This document shows, piece by piece, positions 8,563 through 17,566 of a DNA stretch of 46,141 nucleotides. Made by a program: the position numbers and the translations under genes. Under the pieces are notes generated by a model. That model did not search any database and had not been told where the DNA came from. It saw only the letters and a list, made by a program, of their open reading frames with translations. This stretch comes from an uncultured Eggerthellaceae bacterium. Its GTDB lineage: Bacteria; Actinomycetota; Coriobacteriia; Coriobacteriales; Eggerthellaceae. The DNA is taken from contig CAJUPL010000013.1 of NCBI GenBank assembly GCA_910588435.1, forward strand, positions 1 through 46,141, given 5' to 3'. Position 1 is the first letter of the stretch. The number at the start of each line of letters is the position of its first letter.

Positions 8563-8589
8563 CGCGTGTCATGTTATCACGCGTGTCAA
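8563..8589. promoter_or_regulatory. Direct repeat and -35-like box upstream of sufC
   Basis: CGCGTGTCA occurs at 8563-8571 and again at 8580-8588. On the minus strand the second copy overlaps a consensus TTGACA (8584-8589) directed toward sufC. No convincing -10 sits at 16-18 bp. A regulator site is plausible, but the protein cannot be named. Confidence 0.35.
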
Positions 8590-8663
8590 GACCTTCAGCC
8601 GCCGTGATCGAAAGATACCGAAGCGACACGAACGACGCATCTTGCAGGTGTACCATTGAGGCC

Positions 8664-9020
8664 ATGGAACGCATAGATGAGAACTCATATCCAGATTGCA
8701 AGATGTGCGCGAGATGCTGCTCGCGCTTGTCAGTGCTGGCCATCACAGAAGACGAGTACCACGCCATGTTGGATGCGGTCAAAAAGCGTGGGATCACGCC
8801 CATAGACCGCGGGGATGACGGCTGCCCATTGCTGGCTAAGGATGGCAGCTGCATGATCTGGGACGCGCGGCCGCAGGTTTGCAAGCTGTACAGCTGCCAG
8901 ATGCCGCGCCATGAGGTGCTTGCGAACAACCCTCAAATAAAGGTGCATGAGAAGGTGCACCTGGTGTGCCTTCGTGAGATGCTGATCCCAGGCGTCAGCC
9001 CGCGCTCAGAGTGCGCTTGA
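8664..9020 (+). CDS. YkgJ-type cysteine-cluster protein
   Basis: A 118-residue protein of the zinc/iron-chelating YkgJ family. It shows CKMCARCCS near the N-terminus and a second cluster with CPLL, CMIWDARPQVCKLYSC, the usual CxxCxxCC and Cys-rich layout. ATG 8664 is used. An upstream in-frame reading to 8478 would run through the sufC promoter region and is not supported by a ribosome-binding site. The gene stands alone, divergent from sufC-sufB, and faces trxB. A role in metal binding is known only at family level. Confidence 0.8.
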   Translation: MERIDENSYPDCKMCARCCSRLSVLAITEDEYHAMLDAVKKRGITPIDRGDDGCPLLAKDGSCMIWDARPQVCKLYSCQMPRHEVLANNPQIKVHEKVHLVCLREMLIPGVSPRSECA

Positions 9021-9057
9021 GCAGCTAAGTCCCCGCCTGCAGGCACTCCCCCTCCGT

Positions 9058-9385
9058 GTGGGCGGCTGCATTGCAGCCGCAGCCTCCCCCCCCCAAGAGT
9101 GGGCGTTCGCATTGCGAACGCAGCTGTGCGACAGCACAGCGAAATGAGGGTGGCAGCCTGAAATGCCCAGATAGTTGGTCTGCGTCAGGCTAGGTTGCCT
9201 GACCAGTTGCTGGGTGCCGGGTGTTCGCAGGCTGTCGCCTGCGTTACGTTGCACTAGCGTGCAACTGCGGCTGCAGTGCAGCCGCCCACATGGTGAGAGC
9301 AACTGCGCTTGCAATGCAAGCACCTACCGCAAGGGGAGGAGCAAGCGCCTACAGGTAGGGAGCAATGCAGCTGCCTACTCCTGAA
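9058..9385 (+). repeat. Family A multi-hairpin repeat, copy A2
   Basis: Intergenic repeat between two converging genes. Two left hairpins with ATT loops occur (9062-9080 and 9104-9120), separated by a C9 run. The core then has GCTGTG/CACAGC (9123-9140), the GCGAAATGAGGG block, GTCAGGCTAGGTTGCCTGAC, CGCAGGC/GCCTGCG (9226-9243), GTTGCAC/GTGCAAC (9248-9265) and a right hairpin ending in CGCCCAC at 9289. Further partial modules follow to about 9385. The ends GTGGGCG and CGCCCAC are inverse complements, so the 191-bp core 9099-9289 has terminal inverted repeats. No coding sequence is seen here. Confidence 0.88.
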
Positions 9386-9411
9386 GAAGCCTCACAGGTT
9401 GGAAAGAGCCC

Positions 9412-10344
9412 TTACATCACGTTCAGCAGGTAGTCTGCGGCGGCATCTGCGGCATTCGCGCCGTCTCCCACGCCCGTTGACACCTGCCTGAGCACCTTCG
9501 TTCGCACATCTCCCGCTGCGAACACGCCTGGCACGGAGGTCTTCCCCATCTCATCCGCAACTATATGCGCGGTCTGATCAAGCTCAAGCTTGCCGTCCAA
9601 GAACTCAGTGTTGGGAGTTGTGCCCACTGCGATGAATATGGCTGACACGGGAAGCTCTGACTCCTCCCCCGTCACCCTGTTGCGCAGCTTGACGCCAGAT
9701 ACCATGCCATCGTCTTCCAGCGCCTCTTCCACCACCGTGTTCCAAACGATCTCCACGTTCTCAAGATGATCCAGCTTCTCATGGTAGATGGCGGTTGCGC
9801 GGAGCTCATCTCGCCGGACGATCATGTATATCTTGTTGCAGATGCGGGACAGATAGATGGCATCAGCAGCAGCGGTATCCCCGCCGCCAACGATGACCAC
9901 ATCCTTGCCCTTGAAGAAGTTGCCGTCACACGTGGCGCAGTAGGAGATGCCAGAGCCCTTGAGCGCGTCCTCGTTCGGAAGGCCCAGCTTGGCTGGGCGC
10001 GCACCTGTTGCCACGATGACCACCTTAGCCTGGATGGTGCCATAGGCCATGGTGAGCACCTTTGGGTCAGACTGGAAGTCAACTGATGTGACCTCATCAT
10101 AGATGGTCTTCGCCCCGAATCCTTCGGCCTGCTGGTGTATTATCTCAGAGAGCTCATAGCCGCTCATGGACTGATTGAACCCTGGATAGTTCTCCAGATG
10201 CTCGGTCTGCGCTAGCTGCCCGCCAAAGGACACTGCCTCCACCATGGCGCAATCAAGCCCCGCGCGGGCGCAGTACATTGCTGCCGTGAGCCCTGCGGGG
10301 CCTGCACCGATGATGGCTACATCGTATGTCTTGATATCAGTCAT
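9412..10344 (-). CDS. trxB: Thioredoxin reductase
   Basis: NADPH-dependent flavoprotein that reduces thioredoxin. The 310 residues match the low-molecular-weight class. FAD-binding GAGPAGLTAAMYCARAG is near the N-terminus (about 13-29). The redox pair is CATC in ISYCATCDGNFF (near residue 135). NADP-binding GGGDTAAADA follows. The FAD C-terminal motif is GVFAAGDVRTK. It is second in the trxA-trxB operon, 5 bp after trxA. Downstream lies repeat A2 rather than a simple terminator. Confidence 0.97.
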   Translation of the reverse strand: MTDIKTYDVAIIGAGPAGLTAAMYCARAGLDCAMVEAVSFGGQLAQTEHLENYPGFNQSMSGYELSEIIHQQAEGFGAKTIYDEVTSVDFQSDPKVLTMAYGTIQAKVVIVATGARPAKLGLPNEDALKGSGISYCATCDGNFFKGKDVVIVGGGDTAAADAIYLSRICNKIYMIVRRDELRATAIYHEKLDHLENVEIVWNTVVEEALEDDGMVSGVKLRNRVTGEESELPVSAIFIAVGTTPNTEFLDGKLELDQTAHIVADEMGKTSVPGVFAAGDVRTKVLRQVSTGVGDGANAADAAADYLLNVM

Positions 10345-10349
10345 GCTCT

Positions 10350-10658
10350 TTAGGCGAACATGCCCATGATCTGCTGCTTGGGAACAGCGCCCAGCACCTT
10401 GTTCTTGATCTGGCCCTTATCGAACAGGATCAGCGTAGGAACGGAGTTCACGCGATAGCTTGCAGCCAGATCCGGGCTCTGGTCGATGTCCACCTTGTAG
10501 ACGTATGCCTTGCCTGCCATCTCATTGGCTATCTCATCCAGAACAGGCGCCACCCTCTTGCACGGTCCGCACCAAGTTGCGAAGAAGTCCACCAGCACTG
10601 GCTTGTCCGCGTCCATGACCTTTGATTGAAAATCCTTTGAGGCGATGACTTCGCTCAT
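10350..10658 (-). CDS. trxA: Thioredoxin
   Basis: Small disulfide reductase of 102 residues with the active site WCGPCK (near residue 31) and the cis-Pro region VPTLILF. ATG 10658 gives the usual length and is preceded by GGGAGGA at 8 nt. An in-frame ATG at 10688 with AGGAAAG before it would add ten residues and remains possible. It is reduced by the TrxB encoded immediately downstream. I find no strong promoter consensus in 10689-10854, which otherwise holds no gene. Confidence 0.96.
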   Translation of the reverse strand: MSEVIASKDFQSKVMDADKPVLVDFFATWCGPCKRVAPVLDEIANEMAGKAYVYKVDIDQSPDLAASYRVNSVPTLILFDKGQIKNKVLGAVPKQQIMGMFA

Positions 10659-10869
10659 CTTAAAGTCCTCCCTTTCATGAATCTGCATGTCTTTCCTGTA
10701 TGCGATTCTGATTCACTTGGCCGCCACCCTTCGCAAGAAGGCGGATGTGTAACCGAAACGCTAGATAGCCGTTGCCGCGCGAGGCGCCTTCAGTGTTCTA
10801 CTATAGGCATCGAGGATAGCGTCTTCGACGCATCATAGGCGGCATCATAGGCGAATGGAGGGGATGCGC

Positions 10870-12189
10870 GTGGAGCAAGAGCTCATATCGCTTCTCTGCA
10901 TCTGCGCCATCGCGTTCGCATGCCCTGTGCTGTCGGCCCTCATCCCGAACAAGCTGATACCTGAGACGGTCTTCCTCCTCCTCTTCGGAATGCTCCTTGG
11001 GCCGAACGTGGCAGATGTCATCATCACAGAGCAAGCCATAGACCTGCTCTCAGACCTTGGGCTTGCCTTCCTCTTCCTCCTTGCAGGATATGAGATAGAA
11101 CCCAAGCAGCTCACGGGCAAGCAAGGTCAGCATGGCCTCATCGTCTGGATCATCACGTTCGCCTTGGCGCTTGCCACGGTCATCGTGTGGCCTGGATTCC
11201 TTGATAGCGAACTGCTCCATCTGGCCATCGCCATCTGCCTGACCACTACAGCCTACGGCACCATCGTCCCCATCCTGCACGAGCGCAGCTTGACGGGAAC
11301 TCGCATAGGCCAAGCCGTTGTCTCTTATGGGGCATGGGGAGAGCTATGTCCAGTGATAGCCATGGCGCTTCTGCTCACCAGCCGCTCCATCTGGGTGACA
11401 GGCGTGGTGCTCTTGGCATTCGCCGCCATCGCCATATGCTGTGCGCTCATACCCAGGAAGCTGCAAGCCGTGAGCGGCAAGCTTGCAGGCTTCATGCATA
11501 AGAATGCTGAGACCAATTCGCAGATGACAGTGCGCGGTGTGGTGATGCTCTTGGTGGGACTCGTGTGCGTCTCAGCCGTGTTCGGGCTTGACATAGTGCT
11601 AGGAGCTTTCGCTGCGGGGTTCGCCCTTCGCATGATCATCCCTAACGGCGATGACTCCACTGAGCGAAAGCTGCAAGGCATCGGATATGGATTCTTCATC
11701 CCGCTGTTCTTCGTGGTCAGCGGAGCCAAGATAGACCCAAGCGCCATCTTGGATGATCCGCTGATGCTGCTGGGGTTCTGCGTGATGCTCTTGCTGTATA
11801 GGATGCTCCCCATATACATCGGCTTGTCTGCATTCAAGGAGTCTCGCGACATGACACCTAGGGAGAAGGTCACCATATCCCTGTATTGCACTACAGCGCT
11901 TCCGCTGATCGTTGCCGCAACCACTGTTGCAACGTCAGCCGGGGCCATGGATCAGTCAACTGCTAGCGTGCTTGTGGCAGCAGGCGCTGCAACGGTCCTG
12001 GTGATGCCGTTCCTAGCATCTGTTGCTCTGCATACCGCAGATGCTGAGATCGGAAGCGCTGTGAAGGAAGTGGTGCGTCACCCCAAGCAGGTGGTGCCCA
12101 TCTTGAAGCGGCACCGTGAGCTTGAGGTGAGCAAGCGCAAGGATATGAACCACGTACTCACCCGCAGCGCCTACAAGCGCAAGCGGTGA
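10870..12189 (+). CDS. Cation/H+ antiporter, CPA2-like (Kef-type without TrkA-N domain)
   Basis: Integral membrane transporter of about 439 residues with around twelve hydrophobic segments, in the monovalent cation:proton antiporter-2 superfamily. The segment LGLAFLFLLAGYEIEP (about residue 63-78) is the conserved TM motif with its acidic residues, and FVVSGAKIDP is the family's later motif. The C-terminal 60 residues are hydrophilic and basic, too short for a nucleotide-binding KTN domain. GTG 10870 is chosen because GGAGGGG (10857-10863) is 6 nt before it. ATGs at 10855 and 10864 overlap or touch that site. It converges on thrS with a 6-bp gap. The transported ion is not deducible. Confidence 0.85.
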   Translation: MEQELISLLCICAIAFACPVLSALIPNKLIPETVFLLLFGMLLGPNVADVIITEQAIDLLSDLGLAFLFLLAGYEIEPKQLTGKQGQHGLIVWIITFALALATVIVWPGFLDSELLHLAIAICLTTTAYGTIVPILHERSLTGTRIGQAVVSYGAWGELCPVIAMALLLTSRSIWVTGVVLLAFAAIAICCALIPRKLQAVSGKLAGFMHKNAETNSQMTVRGVVMLLVGLVCVSAVFGLDIVLGAFAAGFALRMIIPNGDDSTERKLQGIGYGFFIPLFFVVSGAKIDPSAILDDPLMLLGFCVMLLLYRMLPIYIGLSAFKESRDMTPREKVTISLYCTTALPLIVAATTVATSAGAMDQSTASVLVAAGAATVLVMPFLASVALHTADAEIGSAVKEVVRHPKQVVPILKRHRELEVSKRKDMNHVLTRSAYKRKR

Positions 12190-12195
12190 GGATCA

Positions 12196-14109
12196 TCAAA
12201 GCGCTACAGCGCGGATCTTCTCTATGAAGGAAGCCCTGTCAGTAGAGCCCAGGTCACCTTCCGAGCGGTCACGCACGGAGATGGTGCGCTCAGTGACCTC
12301 ATTGTCACCGATGATGACCATGTAGGGGATCTTCTGCTGCTGCGCCTTCGCGATCTTCGCCTTCATGGGCTCAGACTCAGAGTAGACCTCCACGCGCCCA
12401 CCTGCGCCGCGAAGCTCACCTGCGAACTCCTCCGCATCCGGAAGATGCCTGTCAGCGATGGGGATGACAGCCACCTGCACAGGTGCCAGCCAAAGCGGAA
12501 GCGCTCCAGCATAGTGCTCTATCAGGATGCCAAGGAAGCGCTCGATGGAGCCGAAGATGGCGCGGTGGAGCATCCACGGGCGCTTGTCCTCGTTGTCCTT
12601 GTCACGGTAGGTCAGATCGAAGCGCTCCGGCATGTTGAAGTCTATCTGCACCGTTGAGCACTGCCACGTGCGCCCGATGGCGTCCTTCACCTTGATGTCG
12701 ATCTTGGGGCCATAGAACGCGCCGTCACCTTCGTTGATCTCATAATCAAGGCCGCGGATCTCACAAGCGCGCTTGAGCGAATCCGTTGCATGCTCCCACA
12801 TCTCATCAGAGCCAATGGATTTCTCAGGGCGCGTTGAGATCTCAGCCTCATAGGTGAAGCCGAAGGTATCCATGATGTAGTCAACCAGCTCAAGGATGGC
12901 CACTACCTCATCCACCACCTGGTCCTTCGTGCAGAAGATGTGCGCATCATCCTGCGTGAATCCGCGTGCGCGAAGGAGCCCATGCACCACGCCTGACATC
13001 TCATGCCTGTAGACGGTGCCGAACTCGAACAAACGAAGCGGCAGGTCACGGTATGACCTGAGCTCATTCTTGTAGAGCATCACATGCCCCGGGCAATTCA
13101 TGGGCTTCACGCCGTATTCGCTCATGCGAGGCTCTTCTTCGGTGCCCTCGTTTATCTCGAAGAAGTACATATTGTCCTTGTAGAAGCCGTAGTGCCCGGA
13201 GGTCTTCCAGACCTCAGCGTTGTAGATGTGCGGAGTGATGACCTCCTCGTATCCGCGCTCATACAGGTCACGGCGAAGCCATTCCTGCATGGTGCGGATC
13301 ACGCGCGCACCCTTCGGGAGGTACATGGGAAGGCCGACGCCTGCCATTGGGTCCATCATGTAGATCCCAAGTTCACGCCCAAGCTTCCTGTGATCGCGCT
13401 TCTCAGCCTCTTCCAGGTTGTGGAGGTATTCCTCTAGGTCCTTCTTCTTGAAGAACGCGGTGCCGTAGATGCGGGTGAGCATCTCGTTGTCAGAGTCACC
13501 CTTCCAATATGCGCCAGCCGTCTTCATCAGCTTGAATGGGCCGATCTTGCCAGCGCTTGGCATATGTGGCCCTGAGCAGAGGTCCACGAACCCACCATGA
13601 CGGTAGACGGTTATCTCCTCATCAGCTGGCAGGTCATCTATGTGCTCTGACTTCAGGCGCTGGTCAGAGAATATCTCCTTGGCTTGATCGCGCGTGACCA
13701 CCTCACGGATGAAGGGCTCATCGCGAGCGATGATCTCCGCCATCTTCGCCTCTATGGCCGGGAAATCGTCTGTGGAGATGGGCTGTTCAAGCGCGAAGTC
13801 ATAGAAGAAGCCGTCTTCGGTCTGCGGGCCGAAGCCGATCTGCGCGCCCGGGAAGAGCTCTTGAACGGCCTCCGCCATCACGTGAGCGGCGGAATGGCGC
13901 ATGATGCCCAAAGCCTCAGGGCTCCTGTCAGTGATGATCTCAACCGTTGCACCCGAAGGCACCACAGCTGCAAGGTCTGCAAGCTCTCCGTATATCTTGC
14001 CAGCAAGAGCCGCTTTCGCAAGCCCGGCGCCGATGGATGCCGCAACATCCGCTATGGTTGCGCCCTCTTCTACTTCCTTTGCGCTTCCGTCTGGCAGCTT
14101 TATCTCCAT
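12196..14109 (-). CDS. thrS: Threonine-tRNA ligase
   Basis: Class II aminoacyl-tRNA synthetase charging tRNA-Thr, 637 residues, normal length. The N-terminal TGS domain (1-60) is followed by the editing domain with RHSAAHVMAEA (HxxxH zinc/hydrolytic motif). The catalytic core contains MNCPGHVMLYK with the zinc-binding Cys, FEFGTVYRHEMSGVVHGLLR (motif 2), and HRAIFGSIERFLGILIEH (motif 3). The C-terminal anticodon-binding domain ends the protein. AGGAGAGG lies 7 nt before the ATG. The upstream interval is only 85 bp and shows no T-box features. Confidence 0.98.
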   Translation of the reverse strand: MEIKLPDGSAKEVEEGATIADVAASIGAGLAKAALAGKIYGELADLAAVVPSGATVEIITDRSPEALGIMRHSAAHVMAEAVQELFPGAQIGFGPQTEDGFFYDFALEQPISTDDFPAIEAKMAEIIARDEPFIREVVTRDQAKEIFSDQRLKSEHIDDLPADEEITVYRHGGFVDLCSGPHMPSAGKIGPFKLMKTAGAYWKGDSDNEMLTRIYGTAFFKKKDLEEYLHNLEEAEKRDHRKLGRELGIYMMDPMAGVGLPMYLPKGARVIRTMQEWLRRDLYERGYEEVITPHIYNAEVWKTSGHYGFYKDNMYFFEINEGTEEEPRMSEYGVKPMNCPGHVMLYKNELRSYRDLPLRLFEFGTVYRHEMSGVVHGLLRARGFTQDDAHIFCTKDQVVDEVVAILELVDYIMDTFGFTYEAEISTRPEKSIGSDEMWEHATDSLKRACEIRGLDYEINEGDGAFYGPKIDIKVKDAIGRTWQCSTVQIDFNMPERFDLTYRDKDNEDKRPWMLHRAIFGSIERFLGILIEHYAGALPLWLAPVQVAVIPIADRHLPDAEEFAGELRGAGGRVEVYSESEPMKAKIAKAQQQKIPYMVIIGDNEVTERTISVRDRSEGDLGSTDRASFIEKIRAVAL

Positions 14110-14174
14110 AGGTCAGCCTCTCCTATCAAGCGATCCGTATAGGATCATCGATCCCGAATGGTTTCCAAATGAGA

Positions 14175-14197
14175 TGAGAACCCGGGGCGGGTTCTCA
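14175..14197 (-). terminator. Possible terminator at the end of the zinc-ribbon gene
   Basis: TGAGAACCC pairs perfectly with GGGTTCTCA around a GC-rich 5-nt loop, overlapping the TGA stop of the zinc-ribbon gene. On the minus strand it is followed by a modestly T-rich TCTCATTTGG, so efficiency is uncertain. Confidence 0.5.
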
Positions 14198-14710
14198 CGA
14201 TTCACGAGTATGAGTTGTGGAGCGCTCTGTGTGGGAACGTCTGCGGTTCCTGGTCTGCGAACTTGACCGGCTCTTCTGCGCGCCCCCTACTGGCGTTGCG
14301 CAATAAGGGCAGATGGTCCAAGCAGGCTCTAGCGCGCGCTCACAATGGGTGCAGAGGTTCTTCAGCTGCGTGTGGCAGTTCGGGCAGATGACGTATTCCA
14401 TATCCACCGGATAGCCGCACGTTGCGCACTCACCGTAGCGCATGAGCTCCCTTTGCTTGAGCGCAACCTCAAGCTCCTGCTCATCCTTGTCGATACGGAG
14501 CATGGGCGGACGGAGCAGGCAATATGCGATGACGCCGACGATGGGCACCAGCGCGACCACTGCCCAGATGTACCACGCTGTTCCGCGCAGGTAAGCATCC
14601 CTTATCACCCATACGATGGACAGGATGTACAAGATGACCAACAACACCACGACGATGGTGAATGCCGCTTGCATCTGCGGCGTCCATATCTGTGAGATGA
14701 GCTCGCTCAC
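14195..14710 (-). CDS. Membrane-anchored double zinc-ribbon protein
   Basis: A 171-residue protein of unknown function. Two hydrophobic segments (about residues 16-38 and 45-66) form a membrane anchor. A short charged helix follows, then two zinc ribbons: CATCGYPVDMEYVICPNC and CTHCERALEPAWTICPYC, both CxxC-x(12)-CxxC. The tail is rich in Ser, Arg and Thr and looks disordered. Stand-alone double zinc ribbons of this type are common but uncharacterised. It sits between valS and thrS with its own -10 box, so it need not be co-functional with either. Confidence 0.8.
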   Translation of the reverse strand: MSELISQIWTPQMQAAFTIVVVLLVILYILSIVWVIRDAYLRGTAWYIWAVVALVPIVGVIAYCLLRPPMLRIDKDEQELEVALKQRELMRYGECATCGYPVDMEYVICPNCHTQLKNLCTHCERALEPAWTICPYCATPVGGAQKSRSSSQTRNRRRSHTERSTTHTRES

Positions 14711-14763
14711 TTCATTTCCCCTCTGCTGCGTATCAGCTGCATGCTTGCACGAATGCGCAAGAG

Positions 14764-14769
14764 ATTATA
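14764..14769 (-). promoter_or_regulatory. -10 box for the zinc-ribbon gene
   Basis: TATAAT on the minus strand, about 55 bp before the start codon. It lies in the loop of a long inverted repeat: CATGCTTGC (read on minus) just before the box and GCAAGCATG after it. No strong -35 is seen. The palindrome around the -10 could be an operator. Confidence 0.5.
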
Positions 14770-14812
14770 GCGCAAGCATGACCTTGCCACTCATAGCCGC
14801 TTGCACGCTCCA

Positions 14813-17476
14813 TCATATCTGCGCCAGCTGCGCCTGGATCTTCTCCAGCTGCACCGCAAGGTCATCGCGCTTGGCGGTGTCTTTGTCGATGATCTCTTGC
14901 GCGGCCTTCGCCAAGAATCCAGGGTTGGATAGCTTCTTGTTCAGCTTCTCCAAGTCCTTCGTGACCTTGGCCTGCTCACGCTCGAGCTTGGCGCGCTCCT
15001 CTTGGAAGTCAACGAAGCCTTGAAGCCCGATGTAGACCTCCATGTCAGGGAGCACCACCACGGCATCCTCGGCACCCTTCGCGGCGTCCTCTGCGGCGGA
15101 GAGCTCCTTCACGTTCGCCAGAGAGCAGATGAGAGCCTCGGACGCCATCACTTGCTCTGCCAGCTTGCCCGATGCCTTCACAGCCACAGCCAGCGGCTCC
15201 TTCGGCGACACGCCGTAACGTGCACGCGTGGAGCGCACGGCGCCGACTATGCTGATGACCGCGCCTATCTTGGTCTCAGCCTCATCGTCTGCGAACTTGG
15301 CCAACTCAGATGCATCCACCCAGGGCGCGCATATGAGCATGTCCGGGGAATCAGCATCCTTCGGCATCTGGGCATACAGCTCTTCTGTGATGAAAGGCAT
15401 CACCGGATGCATCAAGCGCAGGATGGCATATAGCGCGAAGTTCAGGTTGCGCTGGCAGATGAGGCGGTCTTCCGCGTCGTCTGACTTCAGGCGCCCTTTC
15501 GAGAACTCTATGTACCAGTCACAGAACTCGTTCCAGACGAAGCTCAGCAGAGCGCGCGTCATGTCTGAGAACTCGAAGGCATCATAGGCCTCATCAACTT
15601 GGGCGGCCACCTTCGCCAAGCGCGAGAAGAGCCACTTGTCAGCATCCGTTGCAAGGCTGACCTCGCCCGGCGTGAAGCCGTCCATGTTCATGGCCACGAA
15701 GCGGGCGGCGTTCCTGATCTTGTTCGCGAAGTTGCGCGCGGCCTCTATCCTCTGGTAGTCGAAGCGCATGGCCTGAGAGCCCGTGACCTGGGATATCAGA
15801 CCGAAGCGCATGCCGTCAGCGCCATAGTCACGCATGAGGTCCATGGGGTCTATGCCATTGCCGCGTGACTTGCTCATGGGCTTGCCATCTGTGCCCATGA
15901 CCGTTGGATGGATGATGACGTCTTGGAACGGGATCTGGCCCATGCAGTACTCAGAAGCCATCACCATACGGGCAACCCAGAGGCCCATGATGTCACGGGC
16001 GGTTGAGAGCACCTGCGTTGGGTAGTGCGCTTGAAGCTCAGGGGCGTCCTTCCCAAGCTCTCCCCACCCCTGCGTGGCGAACGGCCAGAGCTGGGATGAG
16101 AACCATGTATCCAGCACGTCCTCGTCTTGGCGCACTGGCGCGCCACACACAGGGCAGACCTCAACGTCTTCCAAGAGCGCGTCTTGCCAGCCGCACTCAT
16201 CGCAATAGAAGACGGGGATCCTGTGGCCCCACCACAGCTGCCGAGATATGCACCAGTCCTTCAGGTTCTCAAGCCAATCAAGATAGACCTGCGCCCATCT
16301 GTCAGGATGGAACTTGACCTGACCTGACTCAACGGCCTTGCGCGCGGGGCCCTTCAAGCTGGAGACGTTCACGAACCACTGCTCAGAGAGCCACGGCTCA
16401 AGGGTGTTGTGGCATCGGTAGCAATGCATGACCGAGTGGCTGATGTCTTCGATGTGGTCCAAGAGGCCAAGCCCTTCAAGCTCCTCTATCACAGCTGCGC
16501 GCGCCTCATCGCGTGACATCCCTGTGTACTTCCCGTAGCCTTCCACCACATGCGCGGTCTCATCGAAGATGTTCTCCACGTCAAGGCCGGCGCGCCCGCC
16601 CATGGCGAAGTCATTCGGATCATGCGCCGGGGTCACCTTCACAGCGCCCGTGCCGTATTCGGCATCAACATGGAAGTCAGTGAAGATGGGGATCTTGCGG
16701 CCCACGATGGGAAGCACCACGTTCTTGCCTACCAGGTCTGCGTAGCGCTCATCAGAGGGACTGACAGCTACGCCGGTGTCTCCCAGCATCGTCTCTGGGC
16801 GCGTGGTGGCCACCACCACGTATTCGCGCCCCGACGCAGGCTCTTCAAGCGGGTAGCGGATGTACCAGAGATGTCCCGCTTCGTCTTCGTACTCAGCCTC
16901 GTCATCAGCGATGGCCGTTGTGCAATGCGGACACCAGTTCACGATGCGCTTGCCGCGGTAGATGACATCGTTGTGATACCAGTCCACGAACAGGCGGCGC
17001 ACCGCAAGCGAGAACTCCGGGCTCATGGTGAACTGCTCGTGATCGTAATCACATGAGCAGCCCATGGCCTTTATCTGGCCCACGATAGTGTTGCCGTACT
17101 CCATGCGCCACTTCTGGCATTCGCCTATGAAGGCCTCGCGCCCTATCTCACGCCTGTTGATGCCCTGCTCAGCCAGGTGCTTGTCAACCTTGGTCTGCGT
17201 GGCGATGCCCGCGTGGTCAGTGCCCAGGATCCAGCGCGTCTGATATCCCTGCATGCGCGCGCGACGGATGCAAGCGTCCTGGATGGAGTCATTGAGCGCA
17301 TGGCCCATGTGCAGCACGCCGGTCACGTTCGGCGGCGGGATCACTATGGTGTAGGACTCATCTGCGTGCTCACCGAAGCCGGGAGTCCGCAAGAAATAGC
17401 CGCCATCCTTCCATGCCTGGAAGATGGGGGTCTCCCATTCAGAATAGCTTTCCTTCTGCGCGCTTGCCTCCGCCAT
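14813..17476 (-). CDS. valS: Valine-tRNA ligase
   Basis: Class I synthetase charging tRNA-Val, 887 residues. The HIGH motif appears as HMGHALNDSIQD (about residue 57) and the KMSKS motif as KPMSKSRGNGID. The long insertion between them is the CP1 editing domain (with TTRPETMLGDTGVAV). The C-terminal 65 residues, rich in Glu, Lys and Leu, are the coiled coil typical of ValRS. GAGAGGG is located 8 nt before the ATG. The 90-bp gap to clpX is too short for a T-box and shows none. Confidence 0.98.
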   Translation of the reverse strand: MAEASAQKESYSEWETPIFQAWKDGGYFLRTPGFGEHADESYTIVIPPPNVTGVLHMGHALNDSIQDACIRRARMQGYQTRWILGTDHAGIATQTKVDKHLAEQGINRREIGREAFIGECQKWRMEYGNTIVGQIKAMGCSCDYDHEQFTMSPEFSLAVRRLFVDWYHNDVIYRGKRIVNWCPHCTTAIADDEAEYEDEAGHLWYIRYPLEEPASGREYVVVATTRPETMLGDTGVAVSPSDERYADLVGKNVVLPIVGRKIPIFTDFHVDAEYGTGAVKVTPAHDPNDFAMGGRAGLDVENIFDETAHVVEGYGKYTGMSRDEARAAVIEELEGLGLLDHIEDISHSVMHCYRCHNTLEPWLSEQWFVNVSSLKGPARKAVESGQVKFHPDRWAQVYLDWLENLKDWCISRQLWWGHRIPVFYCDECGWQDALLEDVEVCPVCGAPVRQDEDVLDTWFSSQLWPFATQGWGELGKDAPELQAHYPTQVLSTARDIMGLWVARMVMASEYCMGQIPFQDVIIHPTVMGTDGKPMSKSRGNGIDPMDLMRDYGADGMRFGLISQVTGSQAMRFDYQRIEAARNFANKIRNAARFVAMNMDGFTPGEVSLATDADKWLFSRLAKVAAQVDEAYDAFEFSDMTRALLSFVWNEFCDWYIEFSKGRLKSDDAEDRLICQRNLNFALYAILRLMHPVMPFITEELYAQMPKDADSPDMLICAPWVDASELAKFADDEAETKIGAVISIVGAVRSTRARYGVSPKEPLAVAVKASGKLAEQVMASEALICSLANVKELSAAEDAAKGAEDAVVVLPDMEVYIGLQGFVDFQEERAKLEREQAKVTKDLEKLNKKLSNPGFLAKAAQEIIDKDTAKRDDLAVQLEKIQAQLAQI

Positions 17477-17566
17477 CTGCCAACCCTCTCTGAGATCTGT
17501 GAATGCTCTTCAACTGACGGCTAGCCTTGATCGGCCGCACGTCTCATCTGATCCTACGATGCTATC

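Noticed and set aside
17477..17566. T-box riboswitch before valS (and likewise before thrS at 14110-14194)
   Set aside because: Both intervals are only 85-90 bp, with no T-box motif, specifier stem or antiterminator.
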